Assembly: GCA_018296165.2 (NCBI GenBank)
Contig: JACKQL020000014.1
Span: 558,001 to 622,000, forward strand
DNA from: Termitomyces sp. T153
Taxonomy: Eukaryota; Basidiomycota; Agaricomycetes; Agaricales; Lyophyllaceae
Length of the DNA stretch: 64,000 nucleotides
Direction of reading: 5' to 3'
The notes beneath the pieces are model-generated. The model was not told the origin of the DNA and searched no databases. It saw only the letters and a list, made by a program, of their open reading frames with translations. Shown here in pieces: positions 52,650 to 62,937 of the stretch (within the stretch, counting starts at the first letter, position 1; each line of letters begins with the position of its first letter). Both the position numbers and the translations under genes were made by a program.

Positions 52650-53814
52650 TTTGATTGCTTCATTCTGCTTCAAATTCACACATCAATAGTTTTCATCAAA
52701 CCCAGCACATGGTTGGGTTACTTGATCAGCTGATTTCTTGGTGGAGAACACTCTGGGCAAGATGTCATTTTTGTACCTTCTTTACTGGCACTTTCTCTCC
52801 AGAGTTCATAGAGATGGACTGGTTGTCATCAAACCTGATTTGCAATGTTTGGAATTACTGAAACTGTTTCCTAGCCACTTTGGTGGAAATGATCCTAGGG
52901 GGCTGGAACTTCTTCCTCTAAAGGTATTGATGTGGGTCCATGGCAAGTGCACAACAGGTCACATTTTTGCTGCAGTATGTAACAGATTTTGCTCTCTGCC
53001 ATTGTCTAGATCTTGTTGCAGAGTCCATGGTTGAAATACAAGGGTCACTTGACTAATATATTGGAAAATTTCTATAAGCTTCTTGTTTCTGCACCATAGG
53101 GTGAATTTTGAGTTTGATATTGTTCCAGTGATCATGGTAATTGTGTATGAACTTGAAAAGGAATGGCATTGAATTAGCTTTATGAGGCTGTCAGTGATGA
53201 AGGCAGAGATGTTAACAAAGCTTTTGATCATAACATGGAAGTATCTGGAACAATTGCTCAGAGTTTCAAAGCTCATCAGCAGCCTTGGGCTCTGATTGTT
53301 GATGAGAACTATGGTGAGGGCAGCATGCAGGAGCATGCAGCATTACAACCTAGGTTTTTATGGTATGTAGTGGACCTCACTTTGCATATGCTATTAGAGT
53401 ATTGACACTCTTTCTTAAGGATGTGTGCTGATCCTTGCACAGTCATTCACAAGACAAATCTCAAAGTGAGCTTGTTATAATTTGTCATGATAGTTTCTGC
53501 TAATGAATGGCCACAGAAACAGGGTGTTCTGCCTCTCTGGTTTGCAAACAAGGTCAATTATAGTCACATTGGCTCTTGGAACATCATTGAGACTGTTGGG
53601 CTTGTGGACACAATTTGTAGAGTCCCAGATGCCTCCATTACAATTAGGGTTACCAAACTCAATGGAGAAGTATCTGATATTGAAACCAATGATACCATGT
53701 CAAGCAACCAACTTAAATGGCTGGAGGCTGGTTCTGCTACAAATTATATTCATTCCCAGATATAGCTACAAACTGGGTATACCTTTTTCAATATGAATCA
53801 ATGCCCATTACAAT
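52650..53814. other. CG-depleted, unassigned coding remains
   Basis: Plus-strand frames such as MSFLYLLYWHFLSRVHRDGL (52759 on) and LWFANKVNYSHIGSWNIIET (53540 on) look like decayed protein but match nothing I know. Confidence 0.3.
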
Positions 53815-55560
53815 TAATTCTGTGGCTTTCAGCTTCTCTTGTTTTCAATAATGTCAGTGTGTCTTTTGTGATGTTCACAGCAGCAACAGGCATGCCAGTG
53901 AGCTGAGCAACCTTCAAACCATGACTATCATGGTTCACACCAGGGTAAAGACAGTATTGGTATGCAAAATGATCATCCTGTGATCATTCAGAAATGGCAA
54001 TTATATGGTCAAATTTGAAGTTAAAGGACCTACATTGGTCTCATCAACATAGGTACTGAAAAACTCAATGCTCCCAGAGTCATTTTGATTCTGATTGGAG
54101 TATCCAAGCATATTTGAGAGTTGATGAAAGTGTGTCGCATGAAACACTTGACAGTGATTTTTGTTGACAAGATGATGGAGGGTGGTATATGGGATTGCTA
54201 GACTGTCTGTCACTGTAGTTCCATGACCCACTTCATCCATGATGACCTAGTGAAGAAGATTTCATGAAAAAACTTTGAGCAAAATATACTAGGCTTTTTG
54301 GAGTGGCATGATGAAGAATTTCTGCTGTTTCAAGCATCTCCACTATGAATGTACTTTGGTCACATCACATTCTATGACTTGGCCCCATGGTACCTTGTCC
54401 ACCTTTACTTGCTCTAGCCCTTACCATCCCCACTGCTTTCAGTCTCCTATACATGTTGACACATTTCTTGAGGATAGCCACTCTGACATTGGCATTGCAT
54501 GTTCCTTCATCCCACTTATTCTGTGGCCTTTGCTCATTGCTGGTGCTACCTTTTGGATCATCAAATGGGCAGATTCTGTGGGGATCCTTGGGCAGGGGTG
54601 GGCATCTCTGTTGTGGATTGTGAGGACAGGCATGGTGAGAAGAGTGTTGAGCATTGCCATCTTTGGTGGTGGATTTCTCTAATGGGCTGTGCCAATCTGC
54701 TTAGACTTCAAGTTGAGGGAAGCTGTGCCTGGACAGAATTGACAGATAAATGTTATTGGTTATGTAAATGCATTTAGGTCATTGTATCTTATTTTCTGGA
54801 GTATAGGTCTTGGGGTTGTTTATGCTGCAGCACAACTTATGGGCCAGATTGTTATTGGTCTGGCAACAATTGCATTGCTGTCATGGTTGGAGGTCATGGA
54901 TAGAGTGCATGATGTAAGGAGCATCGAGGCACAATTTGTGAAGGCTACTCCTTTGGCATTGCTTGATGCAGAGGCATCTACAATCACTTCATCTCTGAAC
55001 CTAGAAGCAATTTGCATTAGCTCATCTTGCAGACCATTGATATTCATGCTCCTAGAAAAGAACTCTCAGGTTGACATGTCAATCCATATTAGACCTACTC
55101 ATTTATCAGTTGATGTCACTTCATTGGTGCTTAAAATTCTGATAGCAAGATGATGATTGTTTTGAAAGGGTTCAAAAATGGCCTCATCAATGAGTGTTCC
55201 TGGAGTGACAATGCAGGTGACTTGTCTATCAAATGTTTTTGTCCTCTCGGAGTAACATGGGAACTCCTTGCACATGGCAACAAATTGCTTGTTTTGCTGT
55301 ACAAGCACTTTGAGGTACTTATCAAAGTGGGCAAGCAGAAAGTCGCATATAGAGACATGGCCATTGCCCCATTTCCTGGTTGTGAGTTTGATACCAAGAA
55401 GTCAAGAGATTTCAGTAGCCTGATCAAAATAGGACTTGACAATGGATTAGCATCATGAGTAGTAATGTCAATCAATGCTATACTTCATAGAACTGTCCAA
55501 CCTGTATGAGGAGAAGACAATGAGGAAACTTGCAAAGGTTTTCAAGGATTAATTCATTAG
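53815..55560 (-). pseudogene. MSH1-like mutS pseudogene, core and Walker A missing
   Basis: Minus strand, 5' to 3'. LENLCKFPHCLLLIQVGQFYE (about 55545), a 55-nt intron, then SYFDQATEIS-stop-LLGIKLTTRKWG. Next come the DKYLKVLVQQNKQFVAMCKE block, VTPGTLIDEA and GLIWIDMST-stop-EFFSRS with DEVIVDA (to about 54990). This is MutS domain I and connector, closest to the mitochondrial MSH1 type. After about 600 bp of unrelated sequence, STFIVEMLETAEILHHATPK, a short intron, IMDEVGHGTTVTDSLAI (Walker B; Arg of DEVGRG is His) and FHATHFHQL follow. The end is KVAQLTGMPVAAVNI (about 53850). The lever/clamp domains and the GPNxxGKS P-loop are absent. The first TGA sits at a likely CGA codon (55404-55402). 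Confidence 0.8.
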
Positions 55561-58133
55561 TTTTTCTTAGATTGGAGATGCTGCAGTTGACCATGTAATC
55601 ATATCAAATTTGTTGGTCTCCATCTTCCCATCTTCCCACACTTTCACATCCAACCTGAACCTCATCTGCACAGAACTATCAGTAACTCACAATGTATTGT
55701 GAGCCTCCCAAGCTGCTTGAGATTAATTCTAGTTACCTGAAGAATCCACTCTTGAGCTCTACATTTGTGAATTGGCACTACAAAGAACTCAATGTTCTCC
55801 ACCAATTCTCTCATGATTTCCCTTCCTATGTTTGGAAACTTCAAGACCAACTTTTTATAAATGAGTATTGGGTATGTCTTTGAATTGATCATATAAAAGA
55901 AAGATTATGTTAAGATAAGCTAGAAACCTCTCCTCCCAGAATGGGCTAGACTGAGCTGTGATGTTAGGCTGCCTATTGACCAAGCAGCTTTTCTTTTTAT
56001 CCATGTTTCATGGTACCAAAGCTCCAACCAGAAAAAGGCAGCTCTTGATATTCTCAAGATTGAGCAAGACATGTATACCAATTTAGTGAGTCATGCTTAT
56101 TCTGTACTCCATGGTAACTGAATATAGTTTTTCAGCTTCTTCCCAAAAACAATGTGTTAGTTTCTGATCCTGACTCAGATAATGAAGAGGATGAGGAGTC
56201 AAGTGAACATTCCCCTTTCCAAGCACAGATGCTGGAGTGGCTGCAACTCTTCTATTCACAGCAAGGACTCTTGGTCAGTGGAACCAGTATGATTTAAGGT
56301 CTCCTGAGAAGCAAAGAGAATTGTGCATTGAATGGACACAGGGGTTGAAAATTTTTTTCCATCTTCATGATCATGAAGCAGAGGTAAGGAACTTCAACTC
56401 TTTTCATTGTCAAATACAAACATCACAAGCAGTACACCAATAGCCCCATCTTTGATGTTGACTGTCTGAGAAAAGCACAAGCATTCTCACCAGAAATATT
56501 TAAGACTGATTTGTGGCAAAGCTTAGTACAAGATACTGGTCTTGCAGCTGCATATTGTCAGATTTGTGCTCCAGATACCCAGCTGGAATGCTCTACCATA
56601 CATATTGCTCATAGTTTCTGTGTTTATACATGGAAGGAATCTTTTGGACTAGTATTACATATTGCTCATAGTTCCTATGTTTGTATATGGAAGGAATCAT
56701 TTGGACTAGTATTGGATAAGTGGACCCCCTCTCATATATATAGACAACTTGAAGGCTCACTGAGATTTATTGTCACCTTTCTAAGTATTTTGCAGAACTG
56801 CAATCATGGGTCTTACACACCTTACAGCAAAGAAATTCTTATTCAAGGATTAAGCAGTGACAACTGCATTATTCCCAATACATCAAGGCCATCTTCTGTC
56901 TTTTTTTGTATAATCTCTGGACAACTTTGATGAAGCCTGGTCTACATGGCTCCTTCCCAGTCTTGTGAAGCAAAAGATATATGTAAGTTATTTTAGACTT
57001 ATGTAGCTCTATTTTTCTTGGTTTAATACATATACCAGGCATGCCACTGGAATACAAAATGTGCTCACAGAGATCTACATGGTCTTGATCTACAAAAACA
57101 ATATTCAATGCATCCCAGATTGTCTTTGATTTCAGAGTAAACTAAATTGCTATCCCAAGAAGGCAAGATTGTAAAGACAAAGACTCTTCAGTGTCCTCCA
57201 TCCTCCAATTTTCCAAAGATCCCCTCTTCTAGACTTTCCAAACAGAAATTGAATTCTGAAAAAGCATCTTTGAAGACTACTTACCAATCTACTGCTAAAG
57301 AATCTCTGCTGTCTCCATCTGGAAGTGTTGTTCCTTCTTCATCTATATCTCACGCTGTTGTACCCTGTTCTGACTCTGGCACTATGTTGACCATGGATTC
57401 TGTTGATACCTTTGAAATGCTTGAAAAAATGGACATTGACACTTCTCCAATCACATCCTTGATTTCAAATGATGGTGAGCAATACATGGGACTGCCTATA
57501 GCAGAGCAGTGTGTAGCACCTGTTTTTGTACATGAAAGCTTGATTTGTTGAGGCTTCAAGGTCATGTCTTGACTTGTGCTCCTAAAGATAATTGCTTGCC
57601 TGCTCTTGTATGTATTGATTACACTATTGTTTCTGACAAGGTTAACACCTTCAAAGAGTGGAAAGAAAATTGCTTTCCAGCATCAATATTATATGCCTGG
57701 GGAACTTAGGTTGATCAAATTCTCCCACCAGCCAGCTGTTTACAAGTGGCATGGAAAGGATATAGTTATTCTAATAAATGCTCAGAAGACATCTGAGATA
57801 GTAAATTTCTTTTTTCCTATGCTTATTCTACTATTGAATCTAAAAACAAGTTGGTGCAGTTGAATATGAGCCTGCAGGAAATACCACCATTGGACATTCA
57901 ATGAGCCACTATCAGGCTGTATCCCATCTCAGGTCAGTCAAGCATAGACCAAGCTTTGAAGCTTGAAAGTATAGTCAAATGCATGCAATTGGCTTTAGAC
58001 AACCACAGGGTGGTCATCCTGGTGATGGTTATGCAGGGCATGAGGGCATGGAGGCAGGAACTGATGGTGAAGTATGTGCAATGTTTCAGCATGCAAAATT
58101 AATACTTTTACTATTTTGAAAGTCACACACTTA
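55561..58133 (+). other. CG-depleted, unassigned plus-strand coding remains
   Basis: Possible exons of one decayed gene. An acidic stretch SDPDSDNEEDEESSEHS (about 56165-56215) leads to a GTAAGG donor near 56383. A later frame (57147-57551) is Ser/Thr-r rich with MEKMDIDTS-like sequence (EMLEKMDIDTSPITSL). It could be the N-terminal part of the tyrosine-recombinase element that continues beyond the Tc1 insertion, but I cannot show this. A 66-bp imperfect duplication ('catattgctcatagtt') lies at about 56598-56717. Confidence 0.3.
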
Positions 58134-59616
58134 CAGTAGCTCAAAAAACTGTCCCAATGTTTTATACTTTTTGAAAGATGGCATTGGCTTGAAGGATCAG
58201 AAGTATTTAAAATTCTGGTTAAATCATGTAAAATACTATGGCATCATGGCTACAAATTGCATTTTATTTTATGTAATTTAAATCAAAACTGATGGAGTAA
58301 TGGCCATTTTCAAATATTCACTCATTGGAACAGTTTTTTGAGCATCTTCAACTTTGCAGGTTTATCCCTATTTTAGTCAGAAATAAAGAGTAAGTTGCAT
58401 GTGGGAATATCAACAGAGTCATGTGACCATGTTTGGTTATATTTTGGGGTGGTTCAAGTTGGTTGAACCACATCTTGACCTTCAACTACCATTGTGAAAG
58501 CTACTTCTCCTGCACAATGCTCTACTGTTGCTTCTCTCCTTGCTCAAGGGTATTCTCTGCATCAGATTGAGGCTAAAACTGGCCTGGGTAAGTCTACTAT
58601 TGGGAGGATTGGTAGAGAGTTGGAGGTGGACAAGGAAAACCATCCTGGTTGCCATCCAGCTAAGCTTACTCCACATGATAAACAGGCTATTGTTTGACAA
58701 ATCTCAACTGGGAGACTTGATACAGCTGTTTAGGCCACCAATTTTATCAACATCATTTCCAGCCCTGTCTCTCCTCAGACTGTCTGGAATGTGCTGAAGG
58801 AGGAGGGGTATTGGTCTGCTACAATGAAGAAAGTTCCTATGCTCAAAGCTAGACATTGGCAACTAAAACTTGAATGGGCTCAAGAGCATCAGAACTGGAC
58901 TGTGGAGGACTGGAAAAGAGTGTGGAATAATCTCATGGTACAGGGCTGTATGGGTTGGAATGGGGTAGGAAAGCTGGTAGAGGTGGTGGGGATCATGAAT
59001 GCAGAGCAGTACTGTGAAATTTTGGATGATGGAGCAAAGGAGAGCTTTGAAAAGTTGGAGATGGAGGAGGGTGCCCACTACTTTCAACAGGACAATGACC
59101 CCAAACACAACTACAAGAGGACTAACAAGTGGTTTGAAGACAACAACTTTGATCTCCTATGGTGACCAGTCCAATCCCTTGATCTTAATCCTATTGAACA
59201 CCTCTGGGAGTACCTCAAGGAGCAGCTTAGGCAGTATGAAACACCTCCTCATGGTGTGCATGAATTGTGGGAGAGGGTTGCAAAGGAGTGGGATGGAATG
59301 CCAGCAGAGGTATGCTAAAGATTGATAGAAAGCATGCTTAGAAGGATTCAAGAAGTTATCAAGGCAAATGGAGGACATACAAAGTACTAAATACCAAAAT
59401 TAGAGATGCTCAAAAAACTGTCCCAATGAGTGAATATTTTAAAATGGCCATTACTCCATCAGTTTTGATTTAAATTACATAAAGTCAAATGCAATTTGTA
59501 GCCATGATGCCATAGTATTTTACATGATTTAACCAGAATTTCAAATACTTCCAATACTTTATGCCAATGTCATCTTTCAAGAATATAAAACATTGGGACA
59601 GTTTTTTGAGTCACTG
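58134..59616 (+). mobile_element. Tc1/mariner element, 1483 bp, long TIRs, TA target duplication
   Basis: It runs from CAGTAGCTCAAAAAACTG (58134) to the inverted copy CAGTGACTCAAAAAACTG (59616) and is flanked by TA at 58132-58133 and 59617-59618. The terminal inverted repeats are 58134-58347 and 59404-59616, over 90% alike by eye. Each repeat also has an inverted copy of its outer 20-bp end at its inner edge ('attggaacagttttttgag'). Between them lies a broken DD34E transposase. CG-depleted, so an old resident of the block. Confidence 0.92.
58470..59391 (+). pseudogene. Tc1-type transposase pseudogene
   Basis: N-terminal helix-turn-helix part: TVASLLAQGYSLHQIEAKTG and LGKSTIGRIGRELEVDKEN. A TGA occurs at 58695-58697. 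The catalytic part from 58780: VWNVLKEEGYWSATMKKVP, DWKRVWNNLMVQGCMGWNGV. Family members have about 40 residues, including the first catalytic Asp, between WKRV and LMVWGCM; they are deleted here. The second Asp (YFQQDNDPKH) and the Glu (LDLNPIEHLWEYLK) are 34 residues apart, so the type is DD34E. There is a TGA at 59163 (a Trp position) and a TAA near 59317. It ends NGGHTKY at 59391. It cannot be catalytic. Confidence 0.9.
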
Positions 59617-59619
59617 TAT

Positions 59620-60149
59620 GTTTTGATTCCATGCCTTCGAACATTGAATTTTCCATATTTCACATCCCTTGGTCAAAGACCACAAATTTTGATGGTGCCA
59701 ATATTACCAGTACCAGTAATGGTGAAATTATTAGCCCAACACTTGCTCTTTGCCATCACCTCAAAATGAACAACTCCATCCCCAAACACACACCTCTTTT
59801 TGCTTTCAAGACTGCCAATGGTGGCTGGGCATCAATGACCTGTGACTGGTTCTTAACTCGTTGCAATCAAGTCTGGGAAATGGACTCACTACAACCTTTG
59901 CAAGGACATTGCTTCCATATTGGTGGCGCAACAGAGCATCTATTATGTGGGGTAGCCCCAGACATTGTTTGGATGCTTGGCAGGTGGAGATCTGATGCCT
60001 TTTTAGCTTACTGGCAATGCATAGAGTCCATCTTACTTACGTTTTTGACTGGCTCCAGCTTGTCTTGTCGGCTGTCTCTCCTCCATGCCTCCATGGAAAA
60101 CTTCCGTGTCCATCACTGGCTGCCTAAACCAAGCATTACATCTATTTAA
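59620..60149 (+). pseudogene. Tyrosine-recombinase (Crypton-like) C-terminal remnant
   Basis: The frame from 59631 to the TAA at 60147 reads FSIFHIPWSKTTN, then PLFAFKTANGGWASMTCDWF, then QGHCFHIGGATEHLLCGVAP and DIVWMLGRWRSDAFLAYWQ. This is the box II region of tyrosine recombinases (H-x-x-R ... H/W ... Y) as found in agaricomycete Crypton-like genes. The expected Arg of H-x-x-R is His (CAT at 59916-59918), a change CG decay would give. The presumed nucleophile Tyr is kept (AYW). The 5' part is missing; the Tc1 element ends directly upstream, so it probably inserted into this gene. Confidence 0.75.
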
Positions 60150-60188
60150 CATTATTCTTATATCATTATAAAGTGTCGAATATATTTC

Positions 60189-60416
60189 ATTTTTGTCACT
60201 CATTCACCTCAACGCAGAAATCTGTGGGTGCTTCGCTTCGAGTGGGCAATTCTTCAAACCTTGTTAGCTTCACACATGGGCGTGTTTTTCAGCATCGCAC
60301 CCTCAAAGCTCGAGCTAGACAACCTTCCTGTCCGCAACAATTTGTGGGTTGTCTGGTCCCCACCCAAAGTCAATCCTCTGTTTATAGATCTGATTATATC
60401 CTCTGAATTTGTCTAA
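60189..60416 (+). other. Possible host-gene 3' fragment abutting block B
   Basis: One frame (NLWVLRFEWAILQTLLASHM, then KLELDNLPVRNNLWVVWSPP, stop at about 60414) has normal base composition and begins where the CG-poor block ends. It could be the tail of a gene cut by the block. The family is not recognised. Confidence 0.25.
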
Positions 60417-60585
60417 ACTGTTACAGACAGAGAGCGCGACTTCGGAAGCCAATTAATATGAAAAAATTCGCGTGAAAGTTGACATTTGTATTATATTTCT
60501 CAAAAATTTAAGGTGGAAATTGATTGAATCCTTTCTGTCCAGTGCCGCCTGGTATACACCGAGCGATTGAACACAACATAGACCG

Positions 60586-60663
60586 GCTTTCTGATCCAAC
60601 CGAGATTGGTTAGATTTCAGGATAGCTTTCTGGTCCAACCGAGATTGGTTAGATTTCAGACTA
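60586..60663. repeat. 39-bp tandem duplication
   Basis: Two units, 60586-60624 and 60625-60663, sharing 'ccaaccgagattggttagat'. Intergenic. Confidence 0.9.
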
Positions 60664-61312
60664 GCAACGCAATAGCAAGTAAAAAGGGTGATCAAACGTT
60701 GACGTGAATTATTAATTTCGTACCATACCGATTAGTTGAATCCACATCCTTCTCTACTTTCTATATCATAACGACTGCCTCTATGAGTGAATGCAGGTGA
60801 AATACGACTTTGAACGCAGTGATGAGATTTCATGGATGGGTAACTCCTTGAGACAACTTGACTAGTTATTTGATTCCAAATCGACTCACTCATCCTAGAT
60901 GAGAACGGGAGACAGAAGAAGTGTGAAGACCATTCTACGGAACAATTCGAATAAGTGCGCCAAGGTAAAATACTAATCTGTGAGTCTCATCAATTCAAAA
61001 GAGTGTATCCCTCCGGCCGATACTCCCGATGGATGATATGACATTGAAATATGTCAATGGGTATTCTATGCTGCTGTTCGAGAGGCATGTAAATGTAAAA
61101 TCAAAAGAGACGTTTAGGGGAGAAGGCTTAGGAACAACTGTCAATGAAGGGGAACGGCGTGCGTAACAAAAGATAAAACTAGCCGGTCCACGCGGTCCAA
61201 ACGGTCAACCAGGCCGGAAGATATGCGACGGATAGCGAATAACATTAGCAGGTACAACTCAAGCGAATGGGAAAGTCTGCGCCTGAGTTAAGAACTGGAC
61301 AGGCAATAGTGT
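60664..61312. other. Intergenic 3' of ROT1, no gene seen
   Basis: Ordinary CG-containing sequence without a credible frame or RNA gene. Confidence 0.4.
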
Positions 61313-62216
61313 CTATAGCAGAAGCGCAGCAATGCTCAAGGACACCATGCCTATTGTTACTCCGGCTGCGACAGCAAGTCGGCTCGCGGGGGCATCATTG
61401 CTCTTCTTTTGCAGAAGAGAGCGCCGAGTTGGAGTCTTCACGCCATTTCCCGCTGACGTGGTGGGAGTGGAGACGTTCCGTAGTAGTGTTGTCGGAAGCA
61501 TATTCGGTGTTGCAGATATCTGGAACTGGGGTGCGAGAGGAGCGCCGTCGAACTGGAACAGATGGAGTTTGTATCCAGTGACGGGGTCTTGGAAAATGCG
61601 CCATTGAGTATAGAACTCAGTGAGGTTGTAATCCTCAATGAAATTAGAAACAGCAGCGCAAGGGTCTTGAATCTGCTGATATCCATCACCGAAGGGGGTC
61701 AAAGTCATTGATCCATTGCCGTTCAGAATGTATGTGCCGTGCACCCAGTTGATGACGCCGGTGATACACGTCGGTTCCGATCCTGGACCACAAAGCTAAA
61801 GTATCGACGAGAAGGACAATTACAGGTGTTCCTCACCGTTCCCGTTGAACCTGTACCGAGCAATTTCGTAGAAACCATCACCAGAGCTGCATGGGAACAG
61901 TAAATCTCCTGTCTTCGAAGTCGGAAATCTCAAAGTCTCACAATGAATAGGAGATGCCTGTCGTCTTGGGATATGTGAACGATTGGTTGGCGGGATTTGT
62001 GAAACCCTACGTTGATACGGGGTCAGCATGCTTACGTTGATAGGCAGAATGGTTGTAAAGGAGACTTACAGGCCCTGTTAATACTTGCTTGCTACCCGAG
62101 CTCCAGGTGCCCACGAGACTTGTCGCATTGTGAATAGCATCGTAGACGATGTCTTGTGAGTATGTCGAGGGTGCGAGTGATGCAATGGTCAGGCAAAGGA
62201 GTGGTGTAAGGATCAT
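61313..62216 (-). CDS. ROT1: ROT1, ER-membrane chaperone for protein glycosylation and cell-wall synthesis
   Basis: Model: exons 62216-62070, 62006-61942, 61886-61837 and 61782-61313; 243 residues, the usual size. It has a signal peptide (ILTPLLCLTIASLAPSTYSQ). The conserved N-terminal motif is SLVGTWSSGSKQVLTGPGFT, followed by NQSFTYPKTTGISYS. Then GDGFYEIARYRFNGNGSEPT, ITGVINWVHGTY, TPFGDGYQQIQDPCA and DPVTGYKLHLFQFDG are family-specific. A Ser/Thr-rich link leads to a C-terminal membrane helix (LAVAAGVTIGMVSLSIAALL). In yeast, Rot1 is essential for beta-1,6-glucan synthesis and O-mannosylation of some proteins; the same role is inferred. Confidence 0.95.
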
Positions 62217-62937
62217 GATGTGAAAGGTCCTGTCTATGAATCTCTGGAGATGGAGGGTCGTTCTAATGGATAAAGGAGAGACTCCCTGGATGACGGATGC
62301 TAGCTTGAAGAACGAAGGAAAAGGCGGAAGAGGACGAGAATGTCGACGGGCTGCGCAACAGCGGAGAAGAAGAGAGTTGTTTGCACATGTTTAGACCGCC
62401 CTCTGTTTTGGTTGTGATCGTTGTTACCAAGTTACTATATTTTATGTTACTATATTTGATATCTACCCACGCCGTATAGATAACAGCTATATATGTTGTC
62501 CCATCGCTGGCAACGGTTGGGATGGCCATTTAATGTGTCAATGTCATAAGTACTTTCAATAGAACGCGTCATGTTTGGGCATGAAACCTATTGCACTGTG
62601 GCACAAGTCCAAAGTATTGGCAGAGTCGAAAGTATGCACGAATTGCGAACTGCAGCTAGCCGACGCGGCGGTGAACATGATTGGTCGGTCCTCTATGAAA
62701 AATTGTTGGCTTTGCGACAACGGAGTACATATAAAAACGTCTATATAGGTTTACAGTAAATAAAGCTGCTGGCGACATCCACTCACACGCTGAGGTGTAG
62801 GAGGACGGGTGTCTTGACTAAGCAAGAATATATGTGTGCAGTGGATCTCAGAAGCGCAGAGAGTAAATGATGTCCGTATCTGTGCGCGTGCATTTCGAAT
62901 TGAGGATGAGAAGTAGAGAAAATGCTGTGTAATTCTT
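62217..62937. other. Promoter side of ROT1 and 3' flank of the proteasome gene
   Basis: A 721-bp spacer between two minus-strand genes. I see no additional gene. Confidence 0.4.

Larger units (their letters stand above)
52620..60170. other. CG-depleted transposon block B
   Basis: The same CG scarcity as block A, with a little more CG retained towards the right end (59600-60050). Contents: a mutS pseudogene, a Tc1/mariner element, a tyrosine-recombinase remnant and unassigned frames. Ordinary composition returns at about 52600 and 60180. Confidence 0.8.
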
